From positions 58,901,163 through 58,965,162 of the forward strand of contig CAXKWD010000007.1 in the NCBI GenBank assembly GCA_964059195.1: a stretch of 64,000 nucleotides of DNA. Direction: 5' to 3'. Positions 31,323-41,855 of the stretch are shown here, in pieces. The stretch is from Ectobius pallidus (Eukaryota > Arthropoda > Insecta > Blattodea > Ectobiidae). Numbering within the stretch: the stretch's first letter is position 1; every line of letters begins with the position of its first letter. A program made the translations under genes and the position numbers. The notes below the pieces were generated by a model. That model was not told the DNA's origin. It ran no database searches and saw nothing but the letters and a program-made list of their open reading frames with translations.

Positions 31323-31944
31323 TACTGTTTCACTTGAATTTGTAAATTCCTCTCTGTTGGTATAATTTGGCCTACCAATGCTAACAGGGCTATTTTGAGG
31401 AGTTTTCTTTGTATTTTTATCCTGGTGCAGAACCTCAAATCTGTTTGTAAGCTTTATCATATTACTGCCTTCTAGTAGCCTCGTGTCATTTTCTTGTTCC
31501 CGTCTATATATACATTTGATGCAGGACCCGTTTTCCAGCACCTGTCATTTTGTGTAGGGTGTTGCTCCTCATGTATTTGCTAAATTGATAATCAGATTCT
31601 TCACAATTTCTTTTGAGTTGCGAGATTTCAGAGGTTAGTTTAAGGATTTCTTCTTTCAGTTCATTAATATTTTGTAGTAATGAGTCTCTATCCTTGATCC
31701 CATAAGCGGATGTATCGAGTGCATCCGAACTAACCTCGTTTGAGCATTGCATACACTTCCACTCACAATTTTCTTCTGGAAGCTTTGTTTAATCAATTTT
31801 CGCACATCTAAAATGTTGCCACAAGTCGCAATTATAGCATAGAATGCCATTTCTCACCACTTTTTTGCATTTAGTGCACTTTATGTCGAGCAAAATACAA
31901 TTTCTCCCTGGAACCGATTCATTCACTACTTCACCCGGAGCCAT

Positions 31945-32335
31945 CTTGCACTTGTATAAACATTAATCCAAGTTTATCTCATCCTAACCAACAGTTTAAT
32001 AAAACTGGTGAAGTTTTGCAAGTTAAAACACTAACTGATGATTTGGAAATTTTAATTACATTTCGAACAGTGAAAAAACACTAGAAATTCATTGTATAAG
32101 TACAATGTGAGGTATTAATTATTATATTCGTATCATTTAGATTCTGTTTGCTTTCATTTTGTCTAATGACATTAAAAATACAGATACTGGTACCTTAGCT
32201 TTGTTGTTAGTTATGCCAGCCCTACACTTCAAAACAGCAACATTTATTTCTAGATTTCTGATTAATCTGATACGGTACCTTCTCTGGTGTTGCAATGAAA
32301 ATCCATCATGCATCTCATGTATGTGATAAGAGAAG
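31945..32335. other. Non-coding stretch
   Basis: AT-rich sequence between the LINE A start and repeat X copy 2. It may include the LINE A 5' UTR. Nothing else was recognised. Confidence 0.4.
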
Positions 32336-32918
32336 GAATCCTTTATTAGTACTGAATGACATGTTACCGAAATTTCAGTACAAGAACTACACACAGGTTA
32401 TGTCTCCCATTGCAATCAAGAACAAAGCGAAATCATGATACTCAGGGTCAGCTCTGAGGTCCTATGCTAATTACTGTGACTGGAAGCTTCCAAATAGTTA
32501 CTGGGATAAAGGGAACAGCCAGTATAACCATTCATAATGTTACAAGAGAAAATTATGCTTTAAAGCCTCAGTTTATTAGAATGCCAACTAATGAGAGTGT
32601 CATAAGAAAATAATACTAGATTTCTACAATATTCGTAACTTTCCAGGCATTATAGGTGCTGTTGCACTTACACACCTCTATGGACAGGTAAAAGCAGTTC
32701 AAAGCAAAAATATATAAGGCTTCAATGAAATGTTTTTTTTAACAAATTCATGTTTAATAAACAGTTGAAAATAAATACCAAAGACATGTGTAATACAGTA
32801 CCACAGTATAGTATAACAGTAGCGAAACTCCATACAGTTTTTTTCAACTGGCGCGACTGCAGCGCTCGTAGCGGTGAGCAAGAAGTCACACAATATGTTA
32901 CATTGTTGCTTATGAAAA

Positions 32919-33025
32919 ATGTCAACAATATTTTATGGAAATGCTTGTGGTGCTATAAATTGCACCAACAGCCAAAGGAATTCTCCCGATTTACTTTTCT
33001 TCAGGTTCCCTAAAGCTCCTGAGAG
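32919..33025 (+). CDS. THAP-domain first exon
   Basis: The ATG at 32919 opens a 35-codon frame containing GNACGAINCTNSQ and LLFFRFPKAPER. It runs straight into a strong donor GAGAG then GTAAGC at 33026. The C-x4-C pair and the F.RFPK..ER segment are the start of a C2CH THAP zinc finger. The matching second exon (the C-x2-H half) is not recognisable downstream, where the LINE is inserted. It is most likely the transposase first exon of the surrounding element; a host-gene origin is less likely because it lies within TIRs. Confidence 0.65.
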
Positions 33026-33562
33026 GTAAGCAAAAACAGTTATTTGTGAAATTAAATTGCAAATTTGTGATTATCATGCTTGCATCCATACTAGTGTATT
33101 TACTCCTATTTCTTTTAATTTTAGGAGCAGAAAATGGCTTGTAAATGCTATATACAATTAATTATTTTTATATGTATATCATAAATGAAAATCCTAACGA
33201 AGCAAAGGTTTCTAAATATATAAGTTAGGCCTATTTACAAATACCCCACCTGGCCCTACTAATTTTTAAAATGTTTTAACACGAGGTTATGTTAGGCCTA
33301 TATAATTGAATTTAACAAAATTAAACTGTCGAGAATAAAGATAACGTGTTTAATCCTTTACTTTTTAATAATTTATCGTGTTTAACAAAATGAAGAAAAA
33401 GACAAAAGTGTTTTGCTATTGCATCTGATACTGACCATATCGGGCTATATGCCTATAGAACTTTACTTTCCCCCTAATTTCTGAACTAGTACTACTACAT
33501 GCTTATTGAAATTATTAAGTTTTCTTATTTGTCAGAATTTTCAGTGTAAGTAGGCTACAGTA
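33026..33562. other. Non-coding interior of the THAP element
   Basis: AT-rich sequence with several TTAGGCCTAT motifs. No coding segment was recognised. Confidence 0.4.
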
Positions 33563-33574
33563 TATGTTAGTAGT

Positions 33575-36500
33575 GACTTATTTCCTGTATCTCCTAAGTG
33601 GAGCATAGGGCATCAATGAACTTCCGCCAACGAACTCTGTTCTGCGCCATGGTCCTAATCTCGGTCCATGTCTTCCCTCCTTTCTCGAATCCTTCTTCCA
33701 TTACACTCCTCCTCCAAGTGTTCTTTGGTCTACCTCTTCTCCTGCTACCTTGCGGGTTCCATTCCAGGGCTTGCCTTGCTATATTGTCTTTATCCCTCCG
33801 TAAGGTGTGCCCAATCCACTTCCACTTTCTACGGCGCATCTCGATGCCAATGGGGGTTTGTTTTGTTCTTCTCCACAGCTCTTCATTGGAGATAACTTGT
33901 GGCCACCATATCCTCAGGATGTTCCTCAGGCATCTATTCAAAAACGTCTGGAGACTGTCAGTCAGTTGTTTATTGGTCTTCCATGTTTCACATCCATAGA
34001 GCAAAATTGTCTTAACATTTGTATTAAAAATACGTAGTTTGGTGCGGGTGTTGAGTTCCTTTGATTTCCAGATTGGTCTCAGCATTGCAAAAGCTCCCTT
34101 TGCTTTGCTTATTCTGTTTTTAATATCCTCTGAGGTTCCTCCATCGGTGGTGACTATACTTCCCAAATAGCAAAACTGCTTGACTTGTTGAATCTCTTGA
34201 TTTCCTATGTATAACAGCGTCTTATTTCTATTATTATGTCTCATCTCTTTGGTTTTCTTGCAGTTTATCTTCAGTCCCGCCTCCAATGCTTCCATTTTTA
34301 GATCATTCAGCTTAGCTTCCATGTCCTTAAAGCTGCTGGCGAGCAAACACAAGTCGTCCGCGAAGTCTAAGTCTTCCAACCTGTCTGTCAGTCCCCACTG
34401 AATTCCTCTTCGACGATTCATTGCTTTTTCCATCATGAGATCCAGCACCATGAGAAATAGTACAGGTGATAGCAAGCATCCTTGCTTGACTCCTGTATTT
34501 GCTGGGATGGGCTCAGACAACATCCCCTGATGTAAGACTTGGCATGTATAGTTCTTATACATTTCTTGAGTCATCTTAATGATTTTCATTGGGATCCCAA
34601 ACTCTCTCATGGCTTTCCACATCTTCTTCCTCATTACACTATCAAACGCCTTTTCGAAATCGACGAATAATAGGTATAGTGATGACTGTAACTCTGTAGA
34701 CTGCTCTATGATTATGCGCAGTGTGTTGATCTGGTCCGTACAGGAGTAACCTTGTCTAAATCCTGCTTGTGCTTTTCTCAGCCTTGAATAGACTCGCTGT
34801 TTTATTCGTTCCAAGATTACTCGTGAGAGTACTTTACTTGGTGTCGAGAGGAGGGTAATCCCTCTCCAGTAGTCACATTCTAATAAATCTCCCTTCTTAG
34901 GGAGCTTAATCAGCAGGCCTTTCTTCCAATCTGTTGGTATCTTTTCTTCTTCCCAGATTTTCTTAAAAAATGGGAACAGAATCTCTACTGAAGTGTTCAT
35001 GTCCACTTTCAAGGCCTCCGGTGCAATGTTGTCCAACCCTGCTGCTTTGCCAATTTTAAGTTGTTTAATGGCCCTTTGAATCTCCAATCTTGATGGTGGT
35101 TCAGTACTAATTAAACCATCTTCGTGTTCTTCTTCTTCTTCTTCTGTCACTTCTTCTTCAATTATTTCTCGGTTCAGGATCTCCATAAAGTGCTCTCTCC
35201 ATCTTCCTAACTGTTCCTTTTGTGCGAACAATAATCTTCCATCTTTAGCTTTCACCGGTTTGTCAGACCGCCAGAACTTTCCTGTTAATCTCTTAGTAAT
35301 ATGATAGAGAGTCTTACTGTCATTATTATGTGCTGCCGTCTCTGCTTGTGTTGCGAGACTGTTAATAAAAGCTCGCTTATCTCTTCGAAAGCTTCTCTTC
35401 GCTCTTAGGTTCTGTTGGTTAAAGACTGTTCTAGCTTGTGTCTTTTCATCTCTTGTTCTTGCAGTGTTAAGTCTTTTCTTACATTCCTTTCTTTGGTTCA
35501 CCGCTTCCCATGTCTCAGAGGTAATCCAGTCTTTACTACCTCTCTCTCTCTTGCCTAGAACCTTTTCGCACGTATTAATATAAGCACTTTCAATGTTCTT
35601 CCAACTTTGCTCAATATCCTGTCCCTCTTCTTCCTCCCCTAGCTGTTGGAAACGATTTTTCAGTTCTATTGAAAAAAGTTGTTGTGCCTCTGTATCCTTT
35701 AATTTATCAAAGTTATACTTTATCCTCTTCGTTTGATGTATGTGCCTAGTATTAGTACTAGCTATCTTGAGTCGGAGCGAGGCCATTATTAGATGGTGGT
35801 CACTTCCCACATCTGCCCCCCTCTTATTCCTCACATCCAACAGAGAAGTTCGCCATGTCTTACTAATAGTAAAATGATCAATCTGGTTCTCCGTTACGTG
35901 GTCTGGAGAAACCCACGTCACTTTATGGCAATTCTTGTGAGGGAAGATTGTGCCTCCTATCACCAACCTGTGGTTGCTACAAAGTTCGATAAATCTTTCT
36001 CCATTCTCGTTTCTAGTACCTATACCATGTCTACCCATAATGTTTTCCAATCCTCGGTTGTCATTTCCAACCTTCGCATTCAAGTCGCCCATCACGACCA
36101 AGATATCCCTTTTCTTTGTCTTTAAAAGGGTTTGGTGTAACTGACCATAAAACTGGTCTTTTTCTTCTTCTTCTCCTGTCTCCGTTGGTGCATAACACTG
36201 CACAACTGTAATTGGTCTGACTCTTGATGCAAAGCGTGCTACTACAATTCTTTCCGAGACTGGATACCATTCTATCAGACTCTTTCTTGCCTTTTGAGTG
36301 ATCAGTAGTCCGACACCTTCTCTATGTTCTTCTTCTCTTCCTGAATACAACAGGGTGTTCCCTTCCTCAGTCCTTTTTTCGCCAAACCCGTTCCATCTCA
36401 TCTCGCTCAGACCTAGTATATCTAGCCTATATCGCTTCATCTCCTTAGACACTTCAGCCAATCTTCCTGAACGCCACATTGTCTGTACATTCCATATTCC

Positions 36501-36983
36501 AATTCTCGTGTCCGATTTCATGCCAAAGGTCTCATCCGTTTTGTCCGTCCGGTTTCTGTTCACTGGTGTTTCTTTAATAGGGTAATCTCGGGTGTGTAGG
36601 TTATTAGCCTTCAGCATCCAAAGCCTGATGAAGGGGCTGCCTTCTAAGCATCCAGGCCTACTGATTTTCTGTCAGGGTTTCTTCCCTTAGCCTTTGAAGT
36701 TCCCACTTCTAACTACAAGGCAGCAGTTCCAGTTCTATTTACCCCGAATTGGAGGGTTGCCTCTTCCGTCAGTTCCGCCGTACCGAAGTCCTTCTTCTCC
36801 GCCTTCGCTGCCGTTGAGGTCTTCACCGTAGCCCTGGCAAGGGACCCTTACATGGAACTACCAGCCGGGTCAGCTGGGCCATGGTTTTTTTAAGAGGTGT
36901 TACTCCTCTATCACTCACCCTTTGTCCTGACTTGTGACAGGCAGAGCCTGGCTTCCCAAAATTGGGCCCGGGTTGGTGGGCTT
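33575..36983 (-). mobile_element. Full-length LINE with 12-bp duplication
   Basis: Its length is 3409 bp, flanked by the perfect duplication TATGTTAGTAGT at 33563-33574 and 36984-36995. A GC-richer 5' leader (36618-36983) precedes one intact ORF, and the 3' UTR is only about 20 bp without a poly(A) run. Short 3' ends of this kind occur in RTE-type LINEs. Confidence 0.9.
33594..36617 (-). CDS. Intact LINE ORF: endonuclease plus reverse transcriptase (RTE-like)
   Basis: The frame has 1007 codons from MLKANNLHTRDY with no stop or shift. The APE endonuclease occupies about residues 35-290 (IGIWNVQTMW, LGLSEMRWNGF, VVQCYAPTETG, VVMGDLNAKVGND, GSDHHLIMASL). RT follows at about residues 500-800 (YWRGITLLSTPSKVLSRVIL, QAGFRQGYSCTDQI, LLFVDFEKAFDSV, GVKQGCLLSPVLFLMVLDL, LDFADDLCLLAS, FCYLGSIVTTDGG). 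The C-terminus has KWKWIGHTLRR and RRRGRPKNTWRR. It would copy its own RNA into nicked genomic DNA. RTE-like is my clade call by motif; intactness and the perfect target duplication suggest recent activity. Confidence 0.92.
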   Translation of the reverse strand: MLKANNLHTRDYPIKETPVNRNRTDKTDETFGMKSDTRIGIWNVQTMWRSGRLAEVSKEMKRYRLDILGLSEMRWNGFGEKRTEEGNTLLYSGREEEHREGVGLLITQKARKSLIEWYPVSERIVVARFASRVRPITVVQCYAPTETGEEEEKDQFYGQLHQTLLKTKKRDILVVMGDLNAKVGNDNRGLENIMGRHGIGTRNENGERFIELCSNHRLVIGGTIFPHKNCHKVTWVSPDHVTENQIDHFTISKTWRTSLLDVRNKRGADVGSDHHLIMASLRLKIASTNTRHIHQTKRIKYNFDKLKDTEAQQLFSIELKNRFQQLGEEEEGQDIEQSWKNIESAYINTCEKVLGKRERGSKDWITSETWEAVNQRKECKKRLNTARTRDEKTQARTVFNQQNLRAKRSFRRDKRAFINSLATQAETAAHNNDSKTLYHITKRLTGKFWRSDKPVKAKDGRLLFAQKEQLGRWREHFMEILNREIIEEEVTEEEEEEHEDGLISTEPPSRLEIQRAIKQLKIGKAAGLDNIAPEALKVDMNTSVEILFPFFKKIWEEEKIPTDWKKGLLIKLPKKGDLLECDYWRGITLLSTPSKVLSRVILERIKQRVYSRLRKAQAGFRQGYSCTDQINTLRIIIEQSTELQSSLYLLFVDFEKAFDSVMRKKMWKAMREFGIPMKIIKMTQEMYKNYTCQVLHQGMLSEPIPANTGVKQGCLLSPVLFLMVLDLMMEKAMNRRRGIQWGLTDRLEDLDFADDLCLLASSFKDMEAKLNDLKMEALEAGLKINCKKTKEMRHNNRNKTLLYIGNQEIQQVKQFCYLGSIVTTDGGTSEDIKNRISKAKGAFAMLRPIWKSKELNTRTKLRIFNTNVKTILLYGCETWKTNKQLTDSLQTFLNRCLRNILRIWWPQVISNEELWRRTKQTPIGIEMRRRKWKWIGHTLRRDKDNIARQALEWNPQGSRRRGRPKNTWRRSVMEEGFEKGGKTWTEIRTMAQNRVRWRKFIDALCST

Positions 36984-37575
36984 TATGTTAGTAGTAGGTC
37001 AATTAAATTCTTGAAGATTTGTCTTAGGGATGTAGCTTATATGGTGGACGGAACCCGGTCTGATACTTTATAAGATATACAATACAATGTCATCAATCTT
37101 GAAACTACAACTTCTTTATATTACCATAAAGTCTATGATTTGGTGAGTTCACCAGTATGCCGTTCCGGTAATAATCTCGTTCTAGTAATTTTAAAAATAA
37201 GAAGAAATACAGCCATATATTCGTATCTTTCCAATGCTGGAAATGGCTGTTTGCTAGTTGCATCCTGCTGGCCGCTTGGGGTGCTAGTGTCGCACGATCT
37301 GTCAAAAGGATGCATTTTCCTTTCATTAGAGCTTCGCTACTGTTATACTATACTGTGACGGTACTTTGTCTTTTATTAAACAATTGAAAATCAAATAACA
37401 AAGTTATAAACATAATACTTTCTGCAAATTTCCCTCAACTTTAACAATCTTGCCAGATGTTCTATTATTTCCTCCAGTTATTTAAAACTGTAAGTTACAC
37501 AATCTATGGTTTTATACAACATATTTTCTAACTTTCAGTTTAAAATAACCATCAATTAATGATTTTTATATACGT

Positions 37576-37819
37576 CTGTTTTGAGAGACTGGCTGGCTTT
37601 AAATCCATTCTGTTCTATTAATGAGTTTTTTGAAGTTAATATTGATATTGTATTTTGAATTGTCTTGTTCTTTATGTCTTACAACTAATATTGTTTTTTA
37701 AACTGTCACATTTCTATATTCTGTTTTGTATGTAACCTTTCACTCTGTAATCACTTGTATGTTAATAACTGCATTTTGATGCAGTTCAAAAACATAAGAA
37801 ATCTTGAATCTTGAATCTA
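37576..37819. other. Spacer between X copies
   Basis: AT-rich sequence containing CTTGAATCTTGAATC. Nothing was recognised. Confidence 0.4.
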
Positions 37820-37946
37820 TGGACAGGTTGAAGTAATTTTAATCCAGAAATATACAGGGCTACAATGAAATGTTTATTTAACAAACTCATCTTCATTAAA
37901 CAGTATTGAAAACAATTACCAAAGACCACCACCATCTCGAGAATTA

Positions 37947-38201
37947 CACTACCTGTCCTATGCTTTATTTTAACATGGAGTTTAGAGTATTGCTCAATTG
38001 CCTAATTTCTCCAGTAGAGGAGGCAACACAGTTCACACCCAGATAGCATGAAATTCCAGCATATTTCAGTTTCCGAGTTTATACTTCAGAGGGCAACACA
38101 GAGAATACGGTAATGTAAAGGGTATTGCAGTTGGGTGTGGTAGGTGCTGCCACCTGTAATGTCGCCACGTACGCAAAATTAGCCGTATAGGACAGGCAGT
38201 G
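37947..38201. mobile_element. 255-bp Tc1/mariner-type MITE
   Basis: The ends are CACTACCTGTCCTATG and, from the right, CACTGCCTGTCCTATA, flanked by TA (37945-37946 and 38202-38203). It has no coding capacity. The end sequence and TA target suggest a Tc1/mariner source. Confidence 0.75.
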
Positions 38202-38391
38202 TATACATGAGTAATACAGTCTAGAAGGCAGTGCCAAAGACATAATTATATGTAATACAGTAATTTGTCTTCGAATAAACAATTGAAAATCAAATACCAA
38301 AGACATAAACATAATAGGCCTACTTTCTGCAAATTTCCTTCAACTTTTGCACTGTTGCCAGATGTTTTATTATTTCTTCCACTAACTTAAA

Positions 38392-41300
38392 CAGGGTGTC
38401 CACACAAATTTTGATATAAATTTCCCTGACTTTTCCCTGACCAAAATTACTAATTTCCCTGACTCACAAAAAGAACATTTGTCAGACCTCTGTTATACAG
38501 ATAAATCAAAGTATAGTCGTCGTTCTGTCTTCCACAACATACCTACAAAGGAACTACAAGTTTCATAACACCAGTGTTCAGTCTTTCAAAACACAACCAT
38601 AAAGGAACTACAAGTTTCAAAAATCATTTCATAACATCTTCTCAAGCACTGCCTTCTTCTGTTGAATTTCTACATCTTCTTTTTCGCGCTCATAATTCAT
38701 TTTTCTTTTTTTTCCCCTCTAGCTCTCTAAGTTCTTGCTGAATTTTTCTTTTTTCTCTCCTCTTTTTGTCTTCCTCAGCATTTATCTATCTTTTCTTTTC
38801 TAAGTAAGCCTGATATCTTCTCCTAGAAGCTCTCACAGAAGTTAGCATACTTCTTGTAACAGTCACTTCTTTTGATCCACCCATACTCTTCATAGCATCA
38901 TATATGATACGCTGAGCCACCAGAGATTCTTCTAACAAATTTTCAACTAAGAGACATTTATTTACGGAAAAAGCCACTTTCAATCGAGGCATTACCGTGT
39001 GATAAAATGAAGCACAGCTTTATGACAAACCATAAATCATCAAATCTCTTGTCATTTCCAATTAGTGTATAAAAAAACTCGTCAAGTGCAACTGTGTCAC
39101 ATGCAAAATCAGTGAATTGCTTCTGCCATTTTTCAGACTGAGCTTCAACTATCAGTTGGGTATACTGTTTTTTTGCTCTCTCAGCCAACTAGTCGCTCAC
39201 TCTCTTTTTACAATGCAATTCTTCTAGGACAACATCTATTCTCTTCACACCCAAACTTGACTGATAAAAAATTACTCTTGGATCAAAGCAGGTTAACCCT
39301 CGTGCAAGATGAGATTTCAACAGGCTTTTGGCTTTCAGCTTTTCAACCATGCTGATAAGAAGTTTTCGAAACCCATGCTTAAATACAGATTTGTCCTTGT
39401 CAGTACACTTAACCTTCCTTAACAACTTCTTGGCACCATATCCAATGTCCACTTTGTCTACTGGAATGAGGTTTTCACTGTCTGACAGTCAATACTTTTT
39501 TGTTTCACAAACCTGGCCATGAGGTTCCTTATAACTTCTTGAAGTGCTGTGTAAAGGAAAGGTACTAAAGGTTTTTGACTCTGAAACCTTCTTAAAAAGG
39601 GTTCACACTCTGCAATCACACTTTTAAAAGCAGCTAATTTTGCTTCCAGAAGTGGATCCTTCATAGACTCCTTGAGATATTCATGGTTCTTGTTGCCTTG
39701 TATACATGCTCCCTTAACAAATTTTTCAACATGACCATATATCTTCAATGCTTGATCAACACACGCACCATTTTCAAGCCATCTCACAGAGGTAAACTTT
39801 AAGGGAAAATGTGTACTGCCTGTAGTTTCAGTGTACTTTGCTCTGCGAGCTGGGCTGTCTTTGAATAGACCATACATGGCTCTTAAATTATGATACAGAT
39901 CCCAATTGGCAGTCAGAAGGCCTGTCTTCACGGCTCCATTCACTGTATGCAGACCACAGACACCGATGTCAAGAAGTGTCTTTCCATCTGGGTTATCAAC
40001 TTTCAATTTGTTTTCAAGTTTCTTTATAAAACTAAGATTTAGATTTGGCCCGTCCATTGAAACTTGTAGAATTTTGTCGAAGGGGAGAGAGAGGCCTTCA
40101 ACAAATCCTTCCAACAGATGATCAGCAGTCGACCGTCCTAAGAAAACACTGTTGAAATACCGAGTAGCAACTCTTTGCTGGTTAACACCCCAAAACCACA
40201 CCACTATGTCCATTTGCCCACGCTGCACAACCTTATTTAAGGATTCATCAAAACATACTACATAATCATTGCAATTCTTTAAGTCAGTTTCCAAACAATC
40301 TCTAAAATAAGGAGATAGTCCATGGTTAATTATATATGACGCTTTAGTTTTTCCCATTGCGAAATTCTGCACAATTTGGCTATCAGGAAACATCCTCTTA
40401 AAGCCGAAACACTTCCATCACATGAATTTAAGGACATCTTTCCTGTCACAACCTCCAGAGCCCACATGATCTCTGCTGATGTGACATCATCTTCATTCAC
40501 AGAGAAAGTCTTCATATTTGTCTGCTGCAAAACTGGAACTGAAGTACAAACAGAGACTGCTATTGTTGTAGACGTTGAATCTTCTGTAGAAGGCACAACA
40601 CACTGCTCGACAGATATAGTTTTTTTAGCAAAATATGAAATGCTGGGCTGCAAACATTTACTTGTCAAATTCTTCACATGTTTTGGCCCTTTAGCATGTG
40701 ACACCACAGCTTGTCTTCCCATGTTACTAAGCCTAAAAGATTTAAAGCATACTTTACAGTAAGCTGATGAAGAGTCCTCAGGCACCAAATCTAACCATCC
40801 AGCAAAATCAGGATTCAATTTATTGTCTAGCCACTGTTTACTAAATATACACTTCTTGGCCATATTGTTCCTCAAATATTAACATCTATTCAAACCCGGA
40901 AACAGAAATTCACAAGTTCATACAAACACTATTTAGAAGTTTCTTAGCTGTTTGCATCCACGCGATGTTTTCCCGCCGGGTGTGCGAGCCGTGGGTTGGG
41001 CGTTAACGCTCTCACTGGCTGGCAACGACCTTGCACGTGATTGGTTCTATCCTCATGGTTCTGCCAACAATATATTTCGAATGGGAAATGCAGGAAATGT
41101 TGCTCATGATGCAATTTCCGACTAGTTTACGTATGTGTAAGACATGTGATCTCCCCAAGAAATAATTAAGTTTATATGACAAGAGATGTTAGGTTTAATA
41201 AATAAAAACGGGGATTGAGGATGTTAAGACGTACCCCAATGCAAATGGTATTCAAGGCAGTGACTGACTACTACAGACCTACAAGATGGCAGCACTGATT

Positions 41301-41606
41301 TTGCACCATGTGACCCATCGACACCATCTACCGGCGAAGCTGAACACTTGCAAAAGCAGACTACATATCAATACGCAGTATGCCATTTTACGCAGGAAAT
41401 TTTATATCAAATTTGCTAACACAGCCTGGGTTATGGCAGGCTGGAGCACATAATTTTCCCCTCAAATTACTATCAATGGGGAAACTTTCTGAAATTTCTG
41501 CAAGAATTCCCTGACTTTCCCTGGCCAATCTCAAATTCCCTGACTTTCACTGACCAATTTCACCTTCCCTGACTTTTCACTGACTTTCCAGAATGTGGAC
41601 ACCCTG
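38392..41606. mobile_element. 3215-bp hAT-like transposon with 5-bp duplication
   Basis: The TIR is CAGGGTGTCCAC and its exact complement, with the duplication TTAAA at 38387-38391 and 41607-41611. Multiple TTCCCTGAC(TTT) subterminal repeats occur within the first and last roughly 120 bp. A short noncoding relative of its right-hand region is at 45080-45720. The 5-bp duplication is shorter than the usual 8 bp of hAT; some hAT lineages are reported with 5-bp sites. Confidence 0.85.
38786..40875 (-). pseudogene. hAT-like transposase with BED-type finger, several lesions
   Basis: The frame starts MRNNMAKKCIFSKQWL (40875). A zinc finger (YCKVCFKSFRLS, then VVSHAKGPKH) precedes a linker, and a shift near 40390 leads into FPDSQIVQNFAMGKTKASY. 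The core shows YVVCFDESLNKVVQRGQMDI, ILQVSMDGPNLNL, DIGVCGLHTVNGAVKTG and FTSVRWLENG. Stops or shifts lie near 39458, 39189 and 38990, followed by LSHGNASIESGF and FSVNKCLLVENLLEESLVAQ, the C-terminal dimerisation-like part. I place it in the hAT group by the ordered D, H and C-terminal motifs. It is inactive because of at least three lesions. Confidence 0.75.
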
Positions 41607-41690
41607 TTAAAACTGCAAGTTACACAATCTACTTTTTTTTTATACAACATAAGTAGGTAGTTATTTTCTAACTTTCAGTTAGTCAGTTAT

Positions 41691-41855
41691 ATACCCGTCT
41701 CCCTTGGACTGGGGCCGGGCCGGGCTGGGCGAGCGGTGAAACGTGACTGCTGCAGAGAGTCAGATATTGCAACATTCCGCTTGGCCAGCAGTTGGAGTGC
41801 ATGCTTGTGAAGGTGGGTTTAATGATAAATGTGAACTAAGACAAAGACCACTGTA
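41691..41855. other. GC-rich unassigned segment
   Basis: It contains GGGGCCGGGCCGGGCTGGGC. No feature was recognised. Confidence 0.3.

Larger units (their letters stand above)
27646..31944 (-). pseudogene. LINE A: ORF1 with PHD-like finger and SGNH-like domain, start of endonuclease
   Basis: The ATG is at 31944 (MAPGEVVNES). A Cys-rich finger follows (CTKCKKVV, CYNCDLWQHFRC, then CMQC), interrupted by a TAA after RCAKID. Next is a coiled coil (QNINELKEEILKL, SEISQLKRNC) and a linker that runs into the pogo insertion at 31322. It resumes at 28576 with YETTNSPMKW. EFQVIGDSILKHV, IIMIHVGTNNI and DRLHLNRKG form an SGNH-hydrolase-like unit. The last piece NLCVMHINSQGFQSKI (about 27760) looks like the opening strand of an endonuclease. 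PHD and esterase-like ORF1 domains are known in CR1-like LINEs. The 3' part is lost at 27645. Confidence 0.7.
32802..37357 (+). mobile_element. THAP-domain DNA element (possible P-type), carrying a nested LINE
   Basis: The terminal repeats CACAGTATAGTATAACAGTA and its complement (right end CTATACTGTG at 37348-37357) extend inward with GCGAAACTC-like bases. The flanks ACAGTAC (32795-32801) and ACGGTAC (37358-37364) look like a 7-bp, one-mismatch duplication. Without the nested 3.4-kb LINE the element is about 1.1 kb and keeps only a THAP exon, so it is probably an internally deleted copy. P-element transposases carry THAP domains, which suggests but does not prove that class. Confidence 0.65.
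32336..37575 (+). repeat. Dispersed repeat X, copy 2, split by the THAP element
   Basis: Segments 32336-32801 and 37365-37575 match copy 1 in reverse order. The match passes cleanly from GTAATACAGTAC to the ACTTTGTCTTTTATTAAACA side when the 32802-37357 insertion is removed. Confidence 0.65.
37820..41690 (+). repeat. Dispersed repeat X, copy 3, split by a Tc1-type MITE and a hAT-like element
   Basis: 37820-37946, 38202-38391 and 41607-41690 share with copies 1 and 2 the blocks ACAATGAAATGTTTATTTAA, CAATTGAAAATCAAATACC, TTTATTATTTCTTCCA and ACTGCAAGTTACACAATCTA, in the same order as copy 2. Confidence 0.6.

Noticed and set aside
37105..37326. 73-codon minus-strand ORF inside the THAP element
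   Set aside because: No recognisable domain, and it overlaps other short frames; not supported as a gene.
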